A stretch of DNA of 64,000 bases, taken from NCBI GenBank assembly GCA_033549065.1, contig JAWSUE010000005.1:1-64000 (forward strand), written 5' to 3'. Below the pieces are notes generated by a model that did no database searches, had not been told where the DNA came from, and worked only from the letters and a program-made list of their open reading frames with translations. Below are positions 50,623 through 59,310 of this stretch, one piece after another; position 1 is the stretch's first letter, and each line of letters begins with the position of its first letter. The DNA is from Bacillota bacterium (GTDB lineage Bacteria; Bacillota; Dethiobacteria; DTU022). The translations under genes were made by a program, and so were the position numbers.

Positions 50623-50907
50623 TTATCCGCCGCTTAATAGAGGGAGGATTGAGATATGATCCCCATCTCCCAGTTCTGTTTCGAGACCTTTCAGGAAGGT
50701 GATATCCCGTCCGTTTATCAATATACGCAGTGTTTTTTCACCCTGGTCTGTCCGGGTTAGCGTTACAAGTTCTTTTCCATACTTATCGGCAAGGATGTTA
50801 AGAAGCTCTCCAATGGATGTCCCCTCAGGCAGCTTTATTTCAAGCTTTCCCTTTGTTTGGAGCAGTTTACCGACTTCCGCTACTCCTTTTACCGTAATAT
50901 TGATCAT
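50623..50907 (-). CDS. MoaD/ThiS-family sulfur-carrier-like protein
   Basis: A 94-residue ubiquitin-fold protein ending in Gly-Gly (HISILPLLSGG), with KLEIKLPEGTSIGELLNILA and LRILINGRDI. The GG tail is needed for adenylation and thiocarboxylation in MoaD/ThiS proteins. It could serve tungsto/molybdopterin synthesis for the AOR and Mo hydroxylases, or an unrelated sulfur transfer. No E1-like partner is nearby. ATG 50907 fits GGGGTGA upstream. Confidence 0.8.
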   Translation of the reverse strand: MINITVKGVAEVGKLLQTKGKLEIKLPEGTSIGELLNILADKYGKELVTLTRTDQGEKTLRILINGRDITFLKGLETELGDGDHISILPLLSGG

Positions 50908-51059
50908 TCTAGTCACCCCATCTTAAACCATGTAACATCTTTTTTAACAGTTGGTTATTCCTTTGTCAATATTTCGCTTCAAGCAGGAATCGCGATGCTA
51001 TATATTTAACTATATAATATTATAATATTTTTTTGGACTTTTAACCAGGAGGTATGCAG

Positions 51060-51908
51060 ATGGAAGTCAGATGCAATACACACGGGAAAGATTTGTTATC
51101 TACGAAAGTTTACTTTAGTGATGAAAAGGGGTTTGAGGTTTCTTCGGTTATCGTGATGGGAAAAGAGGAGTGCGCTTTGATTGATACCCAGTGGACATTA
51201 TCAAACGCTCATCGGGTTATCGCTGAAGTGCTTGAAACTGGAAAAGTACTTAAAACTATCTATCTTACCCATGCTCATCCGGATCACTATTTCGGCACCG
51301 GTCATATTGCTGAAGCCTTTCCCGAAGCCAAAGTAATTGCGCTTCCCGAGGTATGTAAGACAATTAATGATCAATTTTTTGGCAAAATGGAACACTGGGA
51401 ACAGGTAATCGGGGTAATTAATGTACCGCGAAAAATCATTAGGATTGAGCCATTAAACGAGCATTATTTTGAGCTGGAAGGGCATAAAATTGAGATTTTG
51501 CCTACAATCATGGGCGATCTTAAGTACAACACGGTAGTTTGGATTCCCTCGATCAGCACGTTATATGGGAGCGATGTTTTATTCAATCAAGCTCATCCAT
51601 TTACCTGCGAGGTTACGGCAGAGGAACGCAGACAGTGGATCAAGGATATTGATCAACTGGAAAGTATGAATGCAGAAGTGGTTATTCCCGGCCATCAGAA
51701 ACCGGGTATGCCCTTCGATGAGAGTTCATTTAGTTTCACGCGCGATTACCTGGTAGCGACTGAGAAAGTCCTCCAAAAAACAGATGATGTTGCAAATTTC
51801 TATTATTCTATGGTTACACTTTTCCCTGAAGCAAATTTGTTTATCAGTAATGAAATGAATGCAAATGTATTCAAAGGAGATCGCGACTGGAATTGGCGAG
51901 AAGATTAA
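51060..51908 (+). CDS. MBL-fold metallohydrolase
   Basis: A 282-residue metallo-beta-lactamase-fold protein. The zinc motif is YLTHAHPDHYFGTGH, with a later SDVLFNQAHP and a final EVVIPGHQKPG. These are general hydrolases (thioesterase or glyoxalase-like). Of the two ATGs at 51054 and 51060, AGGAGG favours the second. It heads a plus-strand pair with the SDR gene (38-bp gap). An MBL next to beta-oxidation genes could be an acyl-CoA or lactone hydrolase, but that is only a guess. Confidence 0.82.
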   Translation: MEVRCNTHGKDLLSTKVYFSDEKGFEVSSVIVMGKEECALIDTQWTLSNAHRVIAEVLETGKVLKTIYLTHAHPDHYFGTGHIAEAFPEAKVIALPEVCKTINDQFFGKMEHWEQVIGVINVPRKIIRIEPLNEHYFELEGHKIEILPTIMGDLKYNTVVWIPSISTLYGSDVLFNQAHPFTCEVTAEERRQWIKDIDQLESMNAEVVIPGHQKPGMPFDESSFSFTRDYLVATEKVLQKTDDVANFYYSMVTLFPEANLFISNEMNANVFKGDRDWNWRED

Positions 51909-51946
51909 ATAGAAGTTCTAATGTTATCAAAGGGGTGATCATCTAA

Positions 51947-52720
51947 ATGAAATTAAAAAATAAAACTGCCCTTGTAACCGGAGCAGGCAGTGGTATTGGC
52001 GCCGCTATAGCAAAAAGGTTTGTTGAAGATGGGGCAAAAGTTTGCATAGTAGGGCGGCGTAAAGAGTATCTCGAGAAGGTTGCCGGAGAGCTCCCTCCCG
52101 GTATGGTTAAACCGTGCCAGGGAGATATATCAAAAACCGAAGATATCAAGATGATGGTTGATGCAGCCATAGGGTTTGGTGGTGGGGTTGATGTACTGGT
52201 AAACTGTGCAGGAGTTAACTACCCCGGTGGTGTGACCAATATCGAACTCGAAGATTGGAAAAAAATATTTGATGTAAACTTAAATGGACCCTTTTTATTG
52301 ATGAGATCTGTTATACCGCACATGATCAAAGCAGGTGGAGGCTCGATCATAAATATCTCCTCGATTGGAGGATTGAGGTGCTTATCCGACAGGGTCGGTT
52401 ACTGCACTTCAAAAGCAGCTTTAATCATGCTTACCCAACAGGCTGCCCGTGACTATGGCAAAGATAATGTGCGCTGTAATGTGGTTTGTCCGGGTTTTGT
52501 TTTTACACCGATGACTGAAGGGCATTTTGGTGAGTTCGGAGAAGTTGACAAATCTCAATTTCGAGCAGTACCTATGGGTAGAGGGGCTCTGCCGGGTGAA
52601 ATCGGAGGTATTTGCAGTTACCTGGCCAGTGATGATTCATCATATATGACCGGATCAGTCCTCGTAATCGATGGGGGTACAACCATTGTGGATCCCTTTG
52701 AGATCGGACTTAACGGTTAA
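51947..52720 (+). CDS. Short-chain dehydrogenase/reductase
   Basis: A 257-residue classical SDR: TALVTGAGSGIGAAIAKRF is the NAD(P) motif, NCAG follows, serine in IINISSIGG, and the catalytic YCTSKAALIM. It resembles 3-oxoacyl-ACP/3-hydroxyacyl-CoA reductases. In this setting an oxidation of a 3-hydroxyacyl-CoA or other secondary alcohol is likely. A hairpin terminator follows. Confidence 0.88.
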   Translation: MKLKNKTALVTGAGSGIGAAIAKRFVEDGAKVCIVGRRKEYLEKVAGELPPGMVKPCQGDISKTEDIKMMVDAAIGFGGGVDVLVNCAGVNYPGGVTNIELEDWKKIFDVNLNGPFLLMRSVIPHMIKAGGGSIINISSIGGLRCLSDRVGYCTSKAALIMLTQQAARDYGKDNVRCNVVCPGFVFTPMTEGHFGEFGEVDKSQFRAVPMGRGALPGEIGGICSYLASDDSSYMTGSVLVIDGGTTIVDPFEIGLNG

Positions 52721-52742
52721 TGCATCTGAAATATCTTTTTTT

Positions 52743-52775
52743 AAAGGTCTGCCGCAAACCAGCGACAGACCTTTT
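52743..52775 (+). terminator. Terminator hairpin between SDR and thiolase genes
   Basis: AAAGGTCTG (52743-52751) pairs with CAGACCTTT (52766-52774), with three more inner pairs (CGC/GCG) and TCTTTAA after it on the plus strand. It separates convergent genes. Confidence 0.7.
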
Positions 52776-52788
52776 CTTTAATAACAGA

Positions 52789-53979
52789 CTACCCAACCTT
52801 TACGACTAGTGCTGCCGCCGTATCACCGGCTGCACAACCGGTGACCAGGGCATATCCGCCTCCTATAATAACTGCTTCTTCTATAGCCTCAATAAGCAGG
52901 CGCGCCACTGTAGGAGCCTGTGGATGACCGAAAACCATGGAACTGCCGTAATTATTAATTGAGGCAGCTTCAACACCGAGTTTCTTGGCCAGGTACATAT
53001 CATTGACGATAAAGGGATTGTGGTTTTTGATTACAGCCAAATCTGTTGCCTTCAGGCCTGCCCGCTCAAGGGCTGTTAAGGCTGATGGAACTGGAGCCAT
53101 CGGCATAAAGGCTTTTTTTGTGCGGGCGAATCCGTAAGAAATAATCTGAATGGGGATCTTGGGATCGGCGCTCAGTTTCGCCGCCTTTTCCCTGGTTGTA
53201 ACTATAATTCCGGCATTTCCATCTGCAGGGTGGGTTTGCGCACCGACAGTTAGAATGCCACCTTCCAGAGTGGGACGTAAACGTTCCAGGGCCTCTTTTG
53301 AAGTAGTTGCCACTCCTTCATCTGTTTCCACCAGCAGAATTTCTTTCCTTGACAGAGTGGCTTCCACCGGGAACATATAACGTTTTTGAAATGCCCTGTC
53401 ATCAGCAAGTGATTTATTATATTGTTCATAGCGGATTAATACAAGCTCATCTGCTTCCTGGCGGGTAAAACCTTCCTCTTTAACAACGTTTTCTGCCGTA
53501 ACGATCATACCGTAACCTGTTGAAGGATCTGCACGCATATTATCTAAATTCCAGTTTTCCGATATGACTTCCCCTCCTGGGCCCAAGGGATTTGGCCAGA
53601 CGGTATGAGGTCCGTTGGAACATCGGTCTACAAGTAAACAATAGGCAGTATCCACGTTGCCTATCTCCACAGCCATGCTTGCGTTAAATACTGTTGTGGT
53701 GGCCGTCGAACACGCCTGCATAATGGTCATTCCGGGAATATCGGGTGCACCCATCATGAAAGCGGCCCAGGTGGCGCCGAAAAAGACACGGTGCTGTCCG
53801 ACGGTGATACCCAGGTACAGGTAGTCTAATTCCTGTGGATTGATATTTTTACTTTCAAACCAGCGTTTGCTGGTTTTAGCACCCAGTTCAATGGCATTAT
53901 CGTTTTGCAAACTGCCCTGCCATTTGCAAAATGGCGAGCTGTAATAACCTTTGTAAGGGATATAGCTCCTGGAAAACAT
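52789..53979 (-). CDS. Thiolase-family protein
   Basis: A 396-residue thiolase. The acyl cysteine is in IMQACSTATTTVFNAS, the histidine in VIKNHNPFIVND, and the second cysteine in LVTGCAAGDTAAALV. The N-terminus is shorter and less typical than acetyl-CoA acetyltransferases, more like SCP-x/aceto-acetyl types of anaerobes. It cleaves a 3-ketoacyl-CoA with CoA. It is 14 bp downstream of the fused dehydrogenase/hydratase gene. Stop codon is TAG. Confidence 0.88.
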   Translation of the reverse strand: MFSRSYIPYKGYYSSPFCKWQGSLQNDNAIELGAKTSKRWFESKNINPQELDYLYLGITVGQHRVFFGATWAAFMMGAPDIPGMTIMQACSTATTTVFNASMAVEIGNVDTAYCLLVDRCSNGPHTVWPNPLGPGGEVISENWNLDNMRADPSTGYGMIVTAENVVKEEGFTRQEADELVLIRYEQYNKSLADDRAFQKRYMFPVEATLSRKEILLVETDEGVATTSKEALERLRPTLEGGILTVGAQTHPADGNAGIIVTTREKAAKLSADPKIPIQIISYGFARTKKAFMPMAPVPSALTALERAGLKATDLAVIKNHNPFIVNDMYLAKKLGVEAASINNYGSSMVFGHPQAPTVARLLIEAIEEAVIIGGGYALVTGCAAGDTAAALVVKVG

Positions 53980-53993
53980 ATTTGCACTCCTTT

Positions 53994-56039
53994 CTATTTA
54001 CCTGAATATTTTGGTGGGCGACCCGGCGGTGATTGTAAACCGGCCAGAGCATCATCTGTTGCGAAAATATCATAAAGCCGGGCCAGTTCCAGTTCTATGG
54101 CCTCTTCAGTTGATACCCCGGATTGAGCATCCATCAGTTCGTTCGCCATCTGCAGGGCGATCGGCGCTTTGGTAGAAACGATACTTAAAGTTTTTTCTGC
54201 CAGCGCAGGATCTACACCCTGCGGCATCTCACCTTTTAATAGTCGACTGATGTTATCACTGCCGCCTAAAATTTTTGCCGCCTTAAATTTTTCCGGAATT
54301 TCTCTTGGCCGATACTTGTCGAATTTTCCATTTGCGATGATGTCTCTGATTGCATTTTCGATATCGGCTTTTTCAACCAGTTTGGTAACAATCCCGAGCG
54401 CATGAGCATCTGCTGCGTTGATTAGTTTGCCGGTGAAAATATAATATTTTGCCAGTTCAAGCCCGAGGTGACGTTCCAGGCGAAACATCCCGCCAAGTCC
54501 GGGGAAAATGCCGATTGCTGCTTCCGGGAAACCGAGAGAACCATTCGGTGTGGCTACAATAGCCTGGCAGGCCAATGCTACCTCGCTTCCGCCACCCAGC
54601 GAAAGGCCATCTAAAAGGGCGATGGTCATTTTGGGTGAGTTTTCGAGCTTTAAGAGTATATCATGTCCTTTACGGGTAAAGGCATAGGTTTTATCGACAG
54701 TTTTGGATTTTATATTATCAACAAAGAACTTGATATCTGCACCGGCGATGAAAGCCTTTCCTGCGCCCCTGATCACGATTGCTTTGACGGAGTTGTTTTT
54801 CTCGGCTTGATCAAAATTCTTTTCCAGCTGCTCCATAACAACCGGGTTTAGCGCATTCATTGCTTCCGGTCGGTTGATTGTTATGTAAGCAAGGTCGCCG
54901 GTTATTTCAAGGTCAACGTATTTAAACTCGAAGGGGGTACCTTTTTCTTTCTGCTTAATCAGAAGCTCCGGCATTTTGAAATCGGGATGCCTATTACTCA
55001 GTTCTTTTACCAATTGATAGGCTTTTTCGATGCCGAGACTGTTTATCAGTTCAAAAGGTCCCTGACGCCATGCCAAACCGATTTTGATTGCCCGGTCGAC
55101 ATCTTCGATAGTAACCACACCTTCGTCTACCTGGGCGCAGGCAACGCCGATGGCAACAGCATAGAGGCGCTCGGCAATGATATCCATCTTGCTCTCATCT
55201 ATTTCGCCTTCCAGTGAAAAATCTGCATTTAAGTCTTCAACCTGATGCCGCAGCAACTCGGGTGGAGCATAAAAATTGCCCAATTCTCTGCCCAGGTTTT
55301 TTGCGCCATGCAATCCGATAACGGTTCCTCCGGACATATTCCAAAGTTCGAAGAGTCCGATTCCGATTCCGAAGGCCCGTTTGGTTCCTTCATTAACAGT
55401 TGGCACATTGGCGATTCCTTCTTCAATAATACGTATAGCTTCCACATACCAGGGAATAAAAATGCGGTTAACACAGAAACCGGGAGAGTCTTTTACCAGA
55501 ATAGGAGTCTTGCCATGCATACTGGTAATCTGGAGAACTTTTTCCCGGGTTTCTTCACTGGTGCCATCGTGAGGGATTATTTCCACCAGGCGGTTTTTGG
55601 CCGGGTGAAAGAAGAAGTGGGTGCCGATAAACCTGTCCTGACGCCTGGTCCACTTTGCCAGGTTGCCCACATAAAAACTGGAGGTATTGGTGGCAAATAT
55701 GGTTTTCGGTTCACAAATTTCATCAAGTTTTGCAAATAACTCGCCTTTAACTTTTTCGTCTTCAAAGATGGCTTCAATTACCAGGTCTGCATCTTTGAGC
55801 TCTTGTAAATCAATGGTACCATTGATCCGGTTCATGATTTCTTCAACCTGCTCCGGAGTGAAGATCTTACGTTCCACCCCCTCCTGTAGGGTTTGCCGGA
55901 TATTGTTCAGACCGCGCTCGATAAATTCTGTTTTGGTATCGACCAGGGTTATTTGCAGTTTCTCCTGGGCCAGTTTTTGAGCAATTCCGCTGCCCATATT
56001 TCCGGCTCCAACGATACCTATTTTATAAGTTTTTCCCAT
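53994..56039 (-). CDS. Fused 3-hydroxyacyl-CoA dehydrogenase/enoyl-CoA hydratase
   Basis: A 681-residue two-domain enzyme with the dehydrogenase first (KIGIVGAGNMGSGIAQKLAQ, TNTSSFYVGNLAK, GTHFFFHPAKN, DSPGFCVNRIFIPW) and the crotonase domain second (about residue 390 on: YITINRPEAMNALNP, AFIAGADIKFF, SLGGGSEVALACQAI). This order is opposite to E. coli FadB. Both steps of beta-oxidation (hydration, then NAD-dependent oxidation) are covered. Start ATG 56039 follows AAAGGAG. It forms an operon with thiolase and CoA-transferase. Stop codon is TAG. Confidence 0.92.
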   Translation of the reverse strand: MGKTYKIGIVGAGNMGSGIAQKLAQEKLQITLVDTKTEFIERGLNNIRQTLQEGVERKIFTPEQVEEIMNRINGTIDLQELKDADLVIEAIFEDEKVKGELFAKLDEICEPKTIFATNTSSFYVGNLAKWTRRQDRFIGTHFFFHPAKNRLVEIIPHDGTSEETREKVLQITSMHGKTPILVKDSPGFCVNRIFIPWYVEAIRIIEEGIANVPTVNEGTKRAFGIGIGLFELWNMSGGTVIGLHGAKNLGRELGNFYAPPELLRHQVEDLNADFSLEGEIDESKMDIIAERLYAVAIGVACAQVDEGVVTIEDVDRAIKIGLAWRQGPFELINSLGIEKAYQLVKELSNRHPDFKMPELLIKQKEKGTPFEFKYVDLEITGDLAYITINRPEAMNALNPVVMEQLEKNFDQAEKNNSVKAIVIRGAGKAFIAGADIKFFVDNIKSKTVDKTYAFTRKGHDILLKLENSPKMTIALLDGLSLGGGSEVALACQAIVATPNGSLGFPEAAIGIFPGLGGMFRLERHLGLELAKYYIFTGKLINAADAHALGIVTKLVEKADIENAIRDIIANGKFDKYRPREIPEKFKAAKILGGSDNISRLLKGEMPQGVDPALAEKTLSIVSTKAPIALQMANELMDAQSGVSTEEAIELELARLYDIFATDDALAGLQSPPGRPPKYSGK

Positions 56040-56110
56040 TATAAATATCTCCTTTCCCAAGATAATTTTTAACTTTGCAATTAGCTAGTCCATATCAAAT
56101 AAGGCGGACT

Positions 56111-57694
56111 TTAACTGCCATATCCTGATTGAATGATTTTCCTTAATTCACCCCATGAGTCAGAAAAAATGTTAACAGGCATGGTTTTCAGGTTGGGTGA
56201 AATTCTTGGTTTAAAGCCCATTTGTGCCAGGACATCTTTTTCCAGATCCACTCCCGGAGCGATTTCAATCAATGTTAAACCTTCTTGCTCGAGAGAAAAG
56301 ACAGCCCTTTCAGTAACGTACAAGGCAGGTTGTTTTATCTTACGAGCATAGCCACCGCTGTAGGTGATCTGATCAACCTTATCGACAAATTTTTGTATTT
56401 TACCCTCATTTATTATGTTTAATCGGTTATTTGCAACTGAAACTTCAAGACCACTGGCAGTGAAAGAGCCGCAGAAAACCACTTTTTTTGCATTTTGGCT
56501 TATATTAATAAATCCCCCGCTGCCGATTACACGGTTACTGAATCTGGTTACATTGATATTTCCATCCTTATCGGCCTGGGCCATCCCCAGGAACGTTAAG
56601 TCAATGCCCCCACCGTCATAATAGTCAAACTGAACATGATGTTCGATTATGGCTTCAGCATTATAGGCATGACCAAAATCAGGTGGGCTCGCCGGAACTC
56701 CGCCTATAGTTCCCGATTCGGTGGTCAGATGCATCAAATCCGCAGCTCTTTCTTCTGCAGCCACGGCAGCAACATCAGCAGAAATACCTATACCGAGGTT
56801 AACTATAGCATCAGGACTGAGTTCCATGGCTGCCCGTCGGGCAATCACTTTGCGCTCGTTGAGGGTTAATGGCGGGAGAGCAGATAAAGGGACCCGGATG
56901 TCTCCGGCGAATGATGGATTAAAGTATACTCCTTCAGTTTGAAAATGGTTATAGGTATCTTTACATTGAACAACATGGTCAATCAATATACCCGGAACTT
57001 TTACCCTTTTAGGATGAATTGTATTTGGCTGGGCTATATATTCAGCCTGTGCGATAACTATTCCACCGCAATTCTTGGTTGCCTGGGCCAGGGGCAGTGT
57101 TTCCAAAAAAATACCTTCTTTATCCATGGTCAGGTTGCCGTTTTCATCGGCAACTGTACCCCTGATTAAAGCAACATCAACCTGGAAGGTTTTATAGAAG
57201 AGATATTCCTCATTTTCGATTTCTATTACCTTAACAATGTCTTCGACAGTTATAGAATTCATTTTTCCGCCTTCAACACGCGGATCGACAAATGTTCCGA
57301 GCCCTACTTTTGTGATCAGGCCGGGTCGCTTGGCAGCTATTTCTCGCCACAGTTGGACGATCACACCCTGGGGAAGGTTATAAGCTTCAATTTTATTCTC
57401 CTCAACCAGCTTGCGCATTCTGGGAGCCTGTCCCATATGCCCGGCGATCCATTTTTTAACCAGACCTTCATAGCCTAAACGGGTTACACCTCTATCCCTG
57501 CTGTCACCTGCTCCTGAACTTGACACAACTGTTAAATCCCTGGGAGCTCCTGTTTCCAGAAATCTTCTTTCCAGTGCCTGGGCTACTTCTTCAGGCCATC
57601 CCGCCAACCCCATCAGGCTTATTCCCAAAGTTGCATTATCCTTGATAAAACTAACAGCCTCGTCAGCAGTCTTTACTTTGGACAATATAATCAT
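56111..57694 (-). CDS. Family I CoA-transferase (propionate/acetate type)
   Basis: A 527-residue single-chain CoA-transferase. The catalytic glutamate is in MHLTTESGTIGGVPASPP, and two fused CoA-transferase halves are recognisable (INVTRFSNRVIGSGGFINIS in the second). It is like propionate CoA-transferase (Pct) or 3-oxoacid transferases. It would activate a carboxylic acid using acetyl- or another acyl-CoA before or after the beta-oxidation steps encoded just downstream. Confidence 0.88.
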   Translation of the reverse strand: MIILSKVKTADEAVSFIKDNATLGISLMGLAGWPEEVAQALERRFLETGAPRDLTVVSSSGAGDSRDRGVTRLGYEGLVKKWIAGHMGQAPRMRKLVEENKIEAYNLPQGVIVQLWREIAAKRPGLITKVGLGTFVDPRVEGGKMNSITVEDIVKVIEIENEEYLFYKTFQVDVALIRGTVADENGNLTMDKEGIFLETLPLAQATKNCGGIVIAQAEYIAQPNTIHPKRVKVPGILIDHVVQCKDTYNHFQTEGVYFNPSFAGDIRVPLSALPPLTLNERKVIARRAAMELSPDAIVNLGIGISADVAAVAAEERAADLMHLTTESGTIGGVPASPPDFGHAYNAEAIIEHHVQFDYYDGGGIDLTFLGMAQADKDGNINVTRFSNRVIGSGGFINISQNAKKVVFCGSFTASGLEVSVANNRLNIINEGKIQKFVDKVDQITYSGGYARKIKQPALYVTERAVFSLEQEGLTLIEIAPGVDLEKDVLAQMGFKPRISPNLKTMPVNIFSDSWGELRKIIQSGYGS

Positions 57695-57790
57695 CCTTCC
57701 ATAGTTAGTATACCGGGGAGTTATAAAATAGAATGATAAAATTAATTTAAGAAGATCAGTTAAACCTTAAATAATTGTCCTGATTTATTA

Positions 57791-57802
57791 TATATTCATA
57801 TA
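57791..57802. promoter_or_regulatory. TATATTCATATA motif between CoA-transferase and MFS genes
   Basis: This 12-mer is identical to the core of the operator-like site upstream of the GntR gene (47542-47553, reverse). It lies in the 200-bp divergent region, otherwise AT-rich and without a visible gene. Confidence 0.4.
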
Positions 57803-57894
57803 TATAACATTATATAACATCCGCGAAGGTTATGCCATTGGAAAAAGAAGAGTGTTTTGTAATCTTTTCTTTAATGATAAACTAATATCGTCGT

Positions 57895-59154
57895 ATGCAG
57901 AAGTTTGAAAGCAGAAATCTGAAAGGAGTAAATAATATTAAAACCAGGAGAAGATCAAATCTTAATGAAAAAAACGGTACTGAAAAACAGGATAAACTGT
58001 GGACAGTTAATTATATCCTGATATGCCTGGTTTCCTTGTTTTTATTTATGTCCTTCGACGGTATGATTCCCACTCTGCCAATATATATTGAGATACGTGA
58101 GGGGTTGGCCGGTTCAGCCGGACTACCTCTGGCAGCTTTAACTCTGGGAGCTATACTTGTAAGGCCCATTGCCGGCAGGGCTCTTGATAAGTATGGACGT
58201 AAAACAATATTTTTCTGCGGTTTACTGCTCTTTTTACTTCCTGCAATTTCTTACATATGGATGCCTTCGGCACAGGTGCTTATTATATCACGCTTCATAC
58301 AGGGCATAGGTTTTGGTATAGGTACTACTGCCATGTTTACCCTGGCTTCCGATATAATTCCTCCGGGCAAAATTGGAGTTGGTATGGGCTATTTTACAGG
58401 CACAATGAGTTTATCATTGGCCATCTCTCCCGCAGTAAACTCATGGATTCTCAGTGAATATTCTTTTCGAACAGTATTTATATTGACTTCAATATTTATC
58501 CTGGCGGCATTCGCGATGGCAATTCAAATAAAATACCCGGCATTCACCCAAAAAGAGCAAATGCCGAAATTAAGATTAATATCGAAGTCCGGCTTAAAAC
58601 CGGCTTTGGTTATCTTTTTTGTTGCATTGAATTTTAGTACTGTTATGTCATTTTTATCCGTTTATGCTGCCACCAAGGGTATCACTGTGGTAGGCGTTTT
58701 CTATACAGCCATGGCTCTGACTTCTTTAATTTTCAGACCGATATCCGGTTATATGGTAGACAGGTATAGAAAAAACGGCTACAACCTGGTTATTATAATG
58801 GGAATAATATTATTGATTACTGCCACGGTAATTATCGCAAACATATCTAATACATATTACCTGGTTCTCGGAGGGCTAGTATATGGTGCGGGATTTGCAT
58901 TTATCCAGCCGACCATGCTGGCTCTGAGTGTCAGGAATCTCCCAATTGAGCAAAGAGGTGTGGCAAATGCCACTTACTGGACCGCTCTTGATTTTGGTGT
59001 CTTTCTCGGCGCAGTCACCCTGGGTTTCCTGGCAGCTTCATTAGGCTATCACATAATGTTTTATGTAACTATAATTCCCCTGATCATCGCCTTTTTTGCA
59101 TACTTCTTATATGATTCGCTGAGCTCCAAAATAGGTAAAGATGATAGCAAATGA
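57895..59154 (+). CDS. MFS transporter
   Basis: A roughly 405-419-residue major facilitator with 12 helices; the family loop is GRALDKYGRKTIFFCG. It resembles drug or small-molecule exporters and also organic-acid permeases. Start is uncertain: ATG 57895 has no ribosome-binding site, while AAAGGAG (57922-57928) points to an in-frame ATT at 57937 that would remove 14 hydrophilic residues. It is just upstream of the pyl operon, though pylT has its own promoter. Confidence 0.85.
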   Translation: MQKFESRNLKGVNNIKTRRRSNLNEKNGTEKQDKLWTVNYILICLVSLFLFMSFDGMIPTLPIYIEIREGLAGSAGLPLAALTLGAILVRPIAGRALDKYGRKTIFFCGLLLFLLPAISYIWMPSAQVLIISRFIQGIGFGIGTTAMFTLASDIIPPGKIGVGMGYFTGTMSLSLAISPAVNSWILSEYSFRTVFILTSIFILAAFAMAIQIKYPAFTQKEQMPKLRLISKSGLKPALVIFFVALNFSTVMSFLSVYAATKGITVVGVFYTAMALTSLIFRPISGYMVDRYRKNGYNLVIIMGIILLITATVIIANISNTYYLVLGGLVYGAGFAFIQPTMLALSVRNLPIEQRGVANATYWTALDFGVFLGAVTLGFLAASLGYHIMFYVTIIPLIIAFFAYFLYDSLSSKIGKDDSK

Positions 59155-59166
59155 AGCTGGATGCTG

Positions 59167-59172
59167 TATAAT
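59167..59172 (+). promoter_or_regulatory. Likely pyl operon -10 element
   Basis: TATAAT 26 bp upstream of the tRNA-Pyl 5' end. No convincing -35 was found. If used, transcription would start about 20 bases before pylT. Confidence 0.45.
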
Positions 59173-59198
59173 AAAAAAAGCTGAAGTTGTTTAATCAT

Positions 59199-59270
59199 GG
59201 GGGGTGGATCGGATTGATCATGCAGACTCTAAATCTGTATAGCCGGGTGGAACTCCCGGACTCCCCGCCA
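59199..59270 (+). tRNA. pylT: tRNA-Pyl (anticodon CUA)
   Basis: A 72-base tRNA with encoded CCA. Acceptor stem GGGGGGT/ACTCCCC (59199-59205 with 59260-59266, one G-U), one base, D stem GATC/GATC with a 5-base loop, one base, then a six-pair anticodon stem TGCAGA/TCTGTA around loop CTCTAAA (anticodon CTA), a 3-base variable region, T stem CCGGG/CCCGG and loop TGGAACT. The short D loop, six-pair anticodon stem, single base between acceptor and D stems, and 3-base variable region are hallmarks of tRNA-Pyl. pylSc follows 40 bp downstream. Confidence 0.95.
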
Positions 59271-59310
59271 CTTAACTATCCGGCTCTAGATTATTATTGA
59301 AATGCGGTGA

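Noticed and set aside
52779-53996. Pyl readthrough of the TAG stops of the thiolase and fused hydratase genes
   Set aside because: Both proteins are complete at the TAG, and the continuing frames run into the terminator or the next gene without protein-like sequence.
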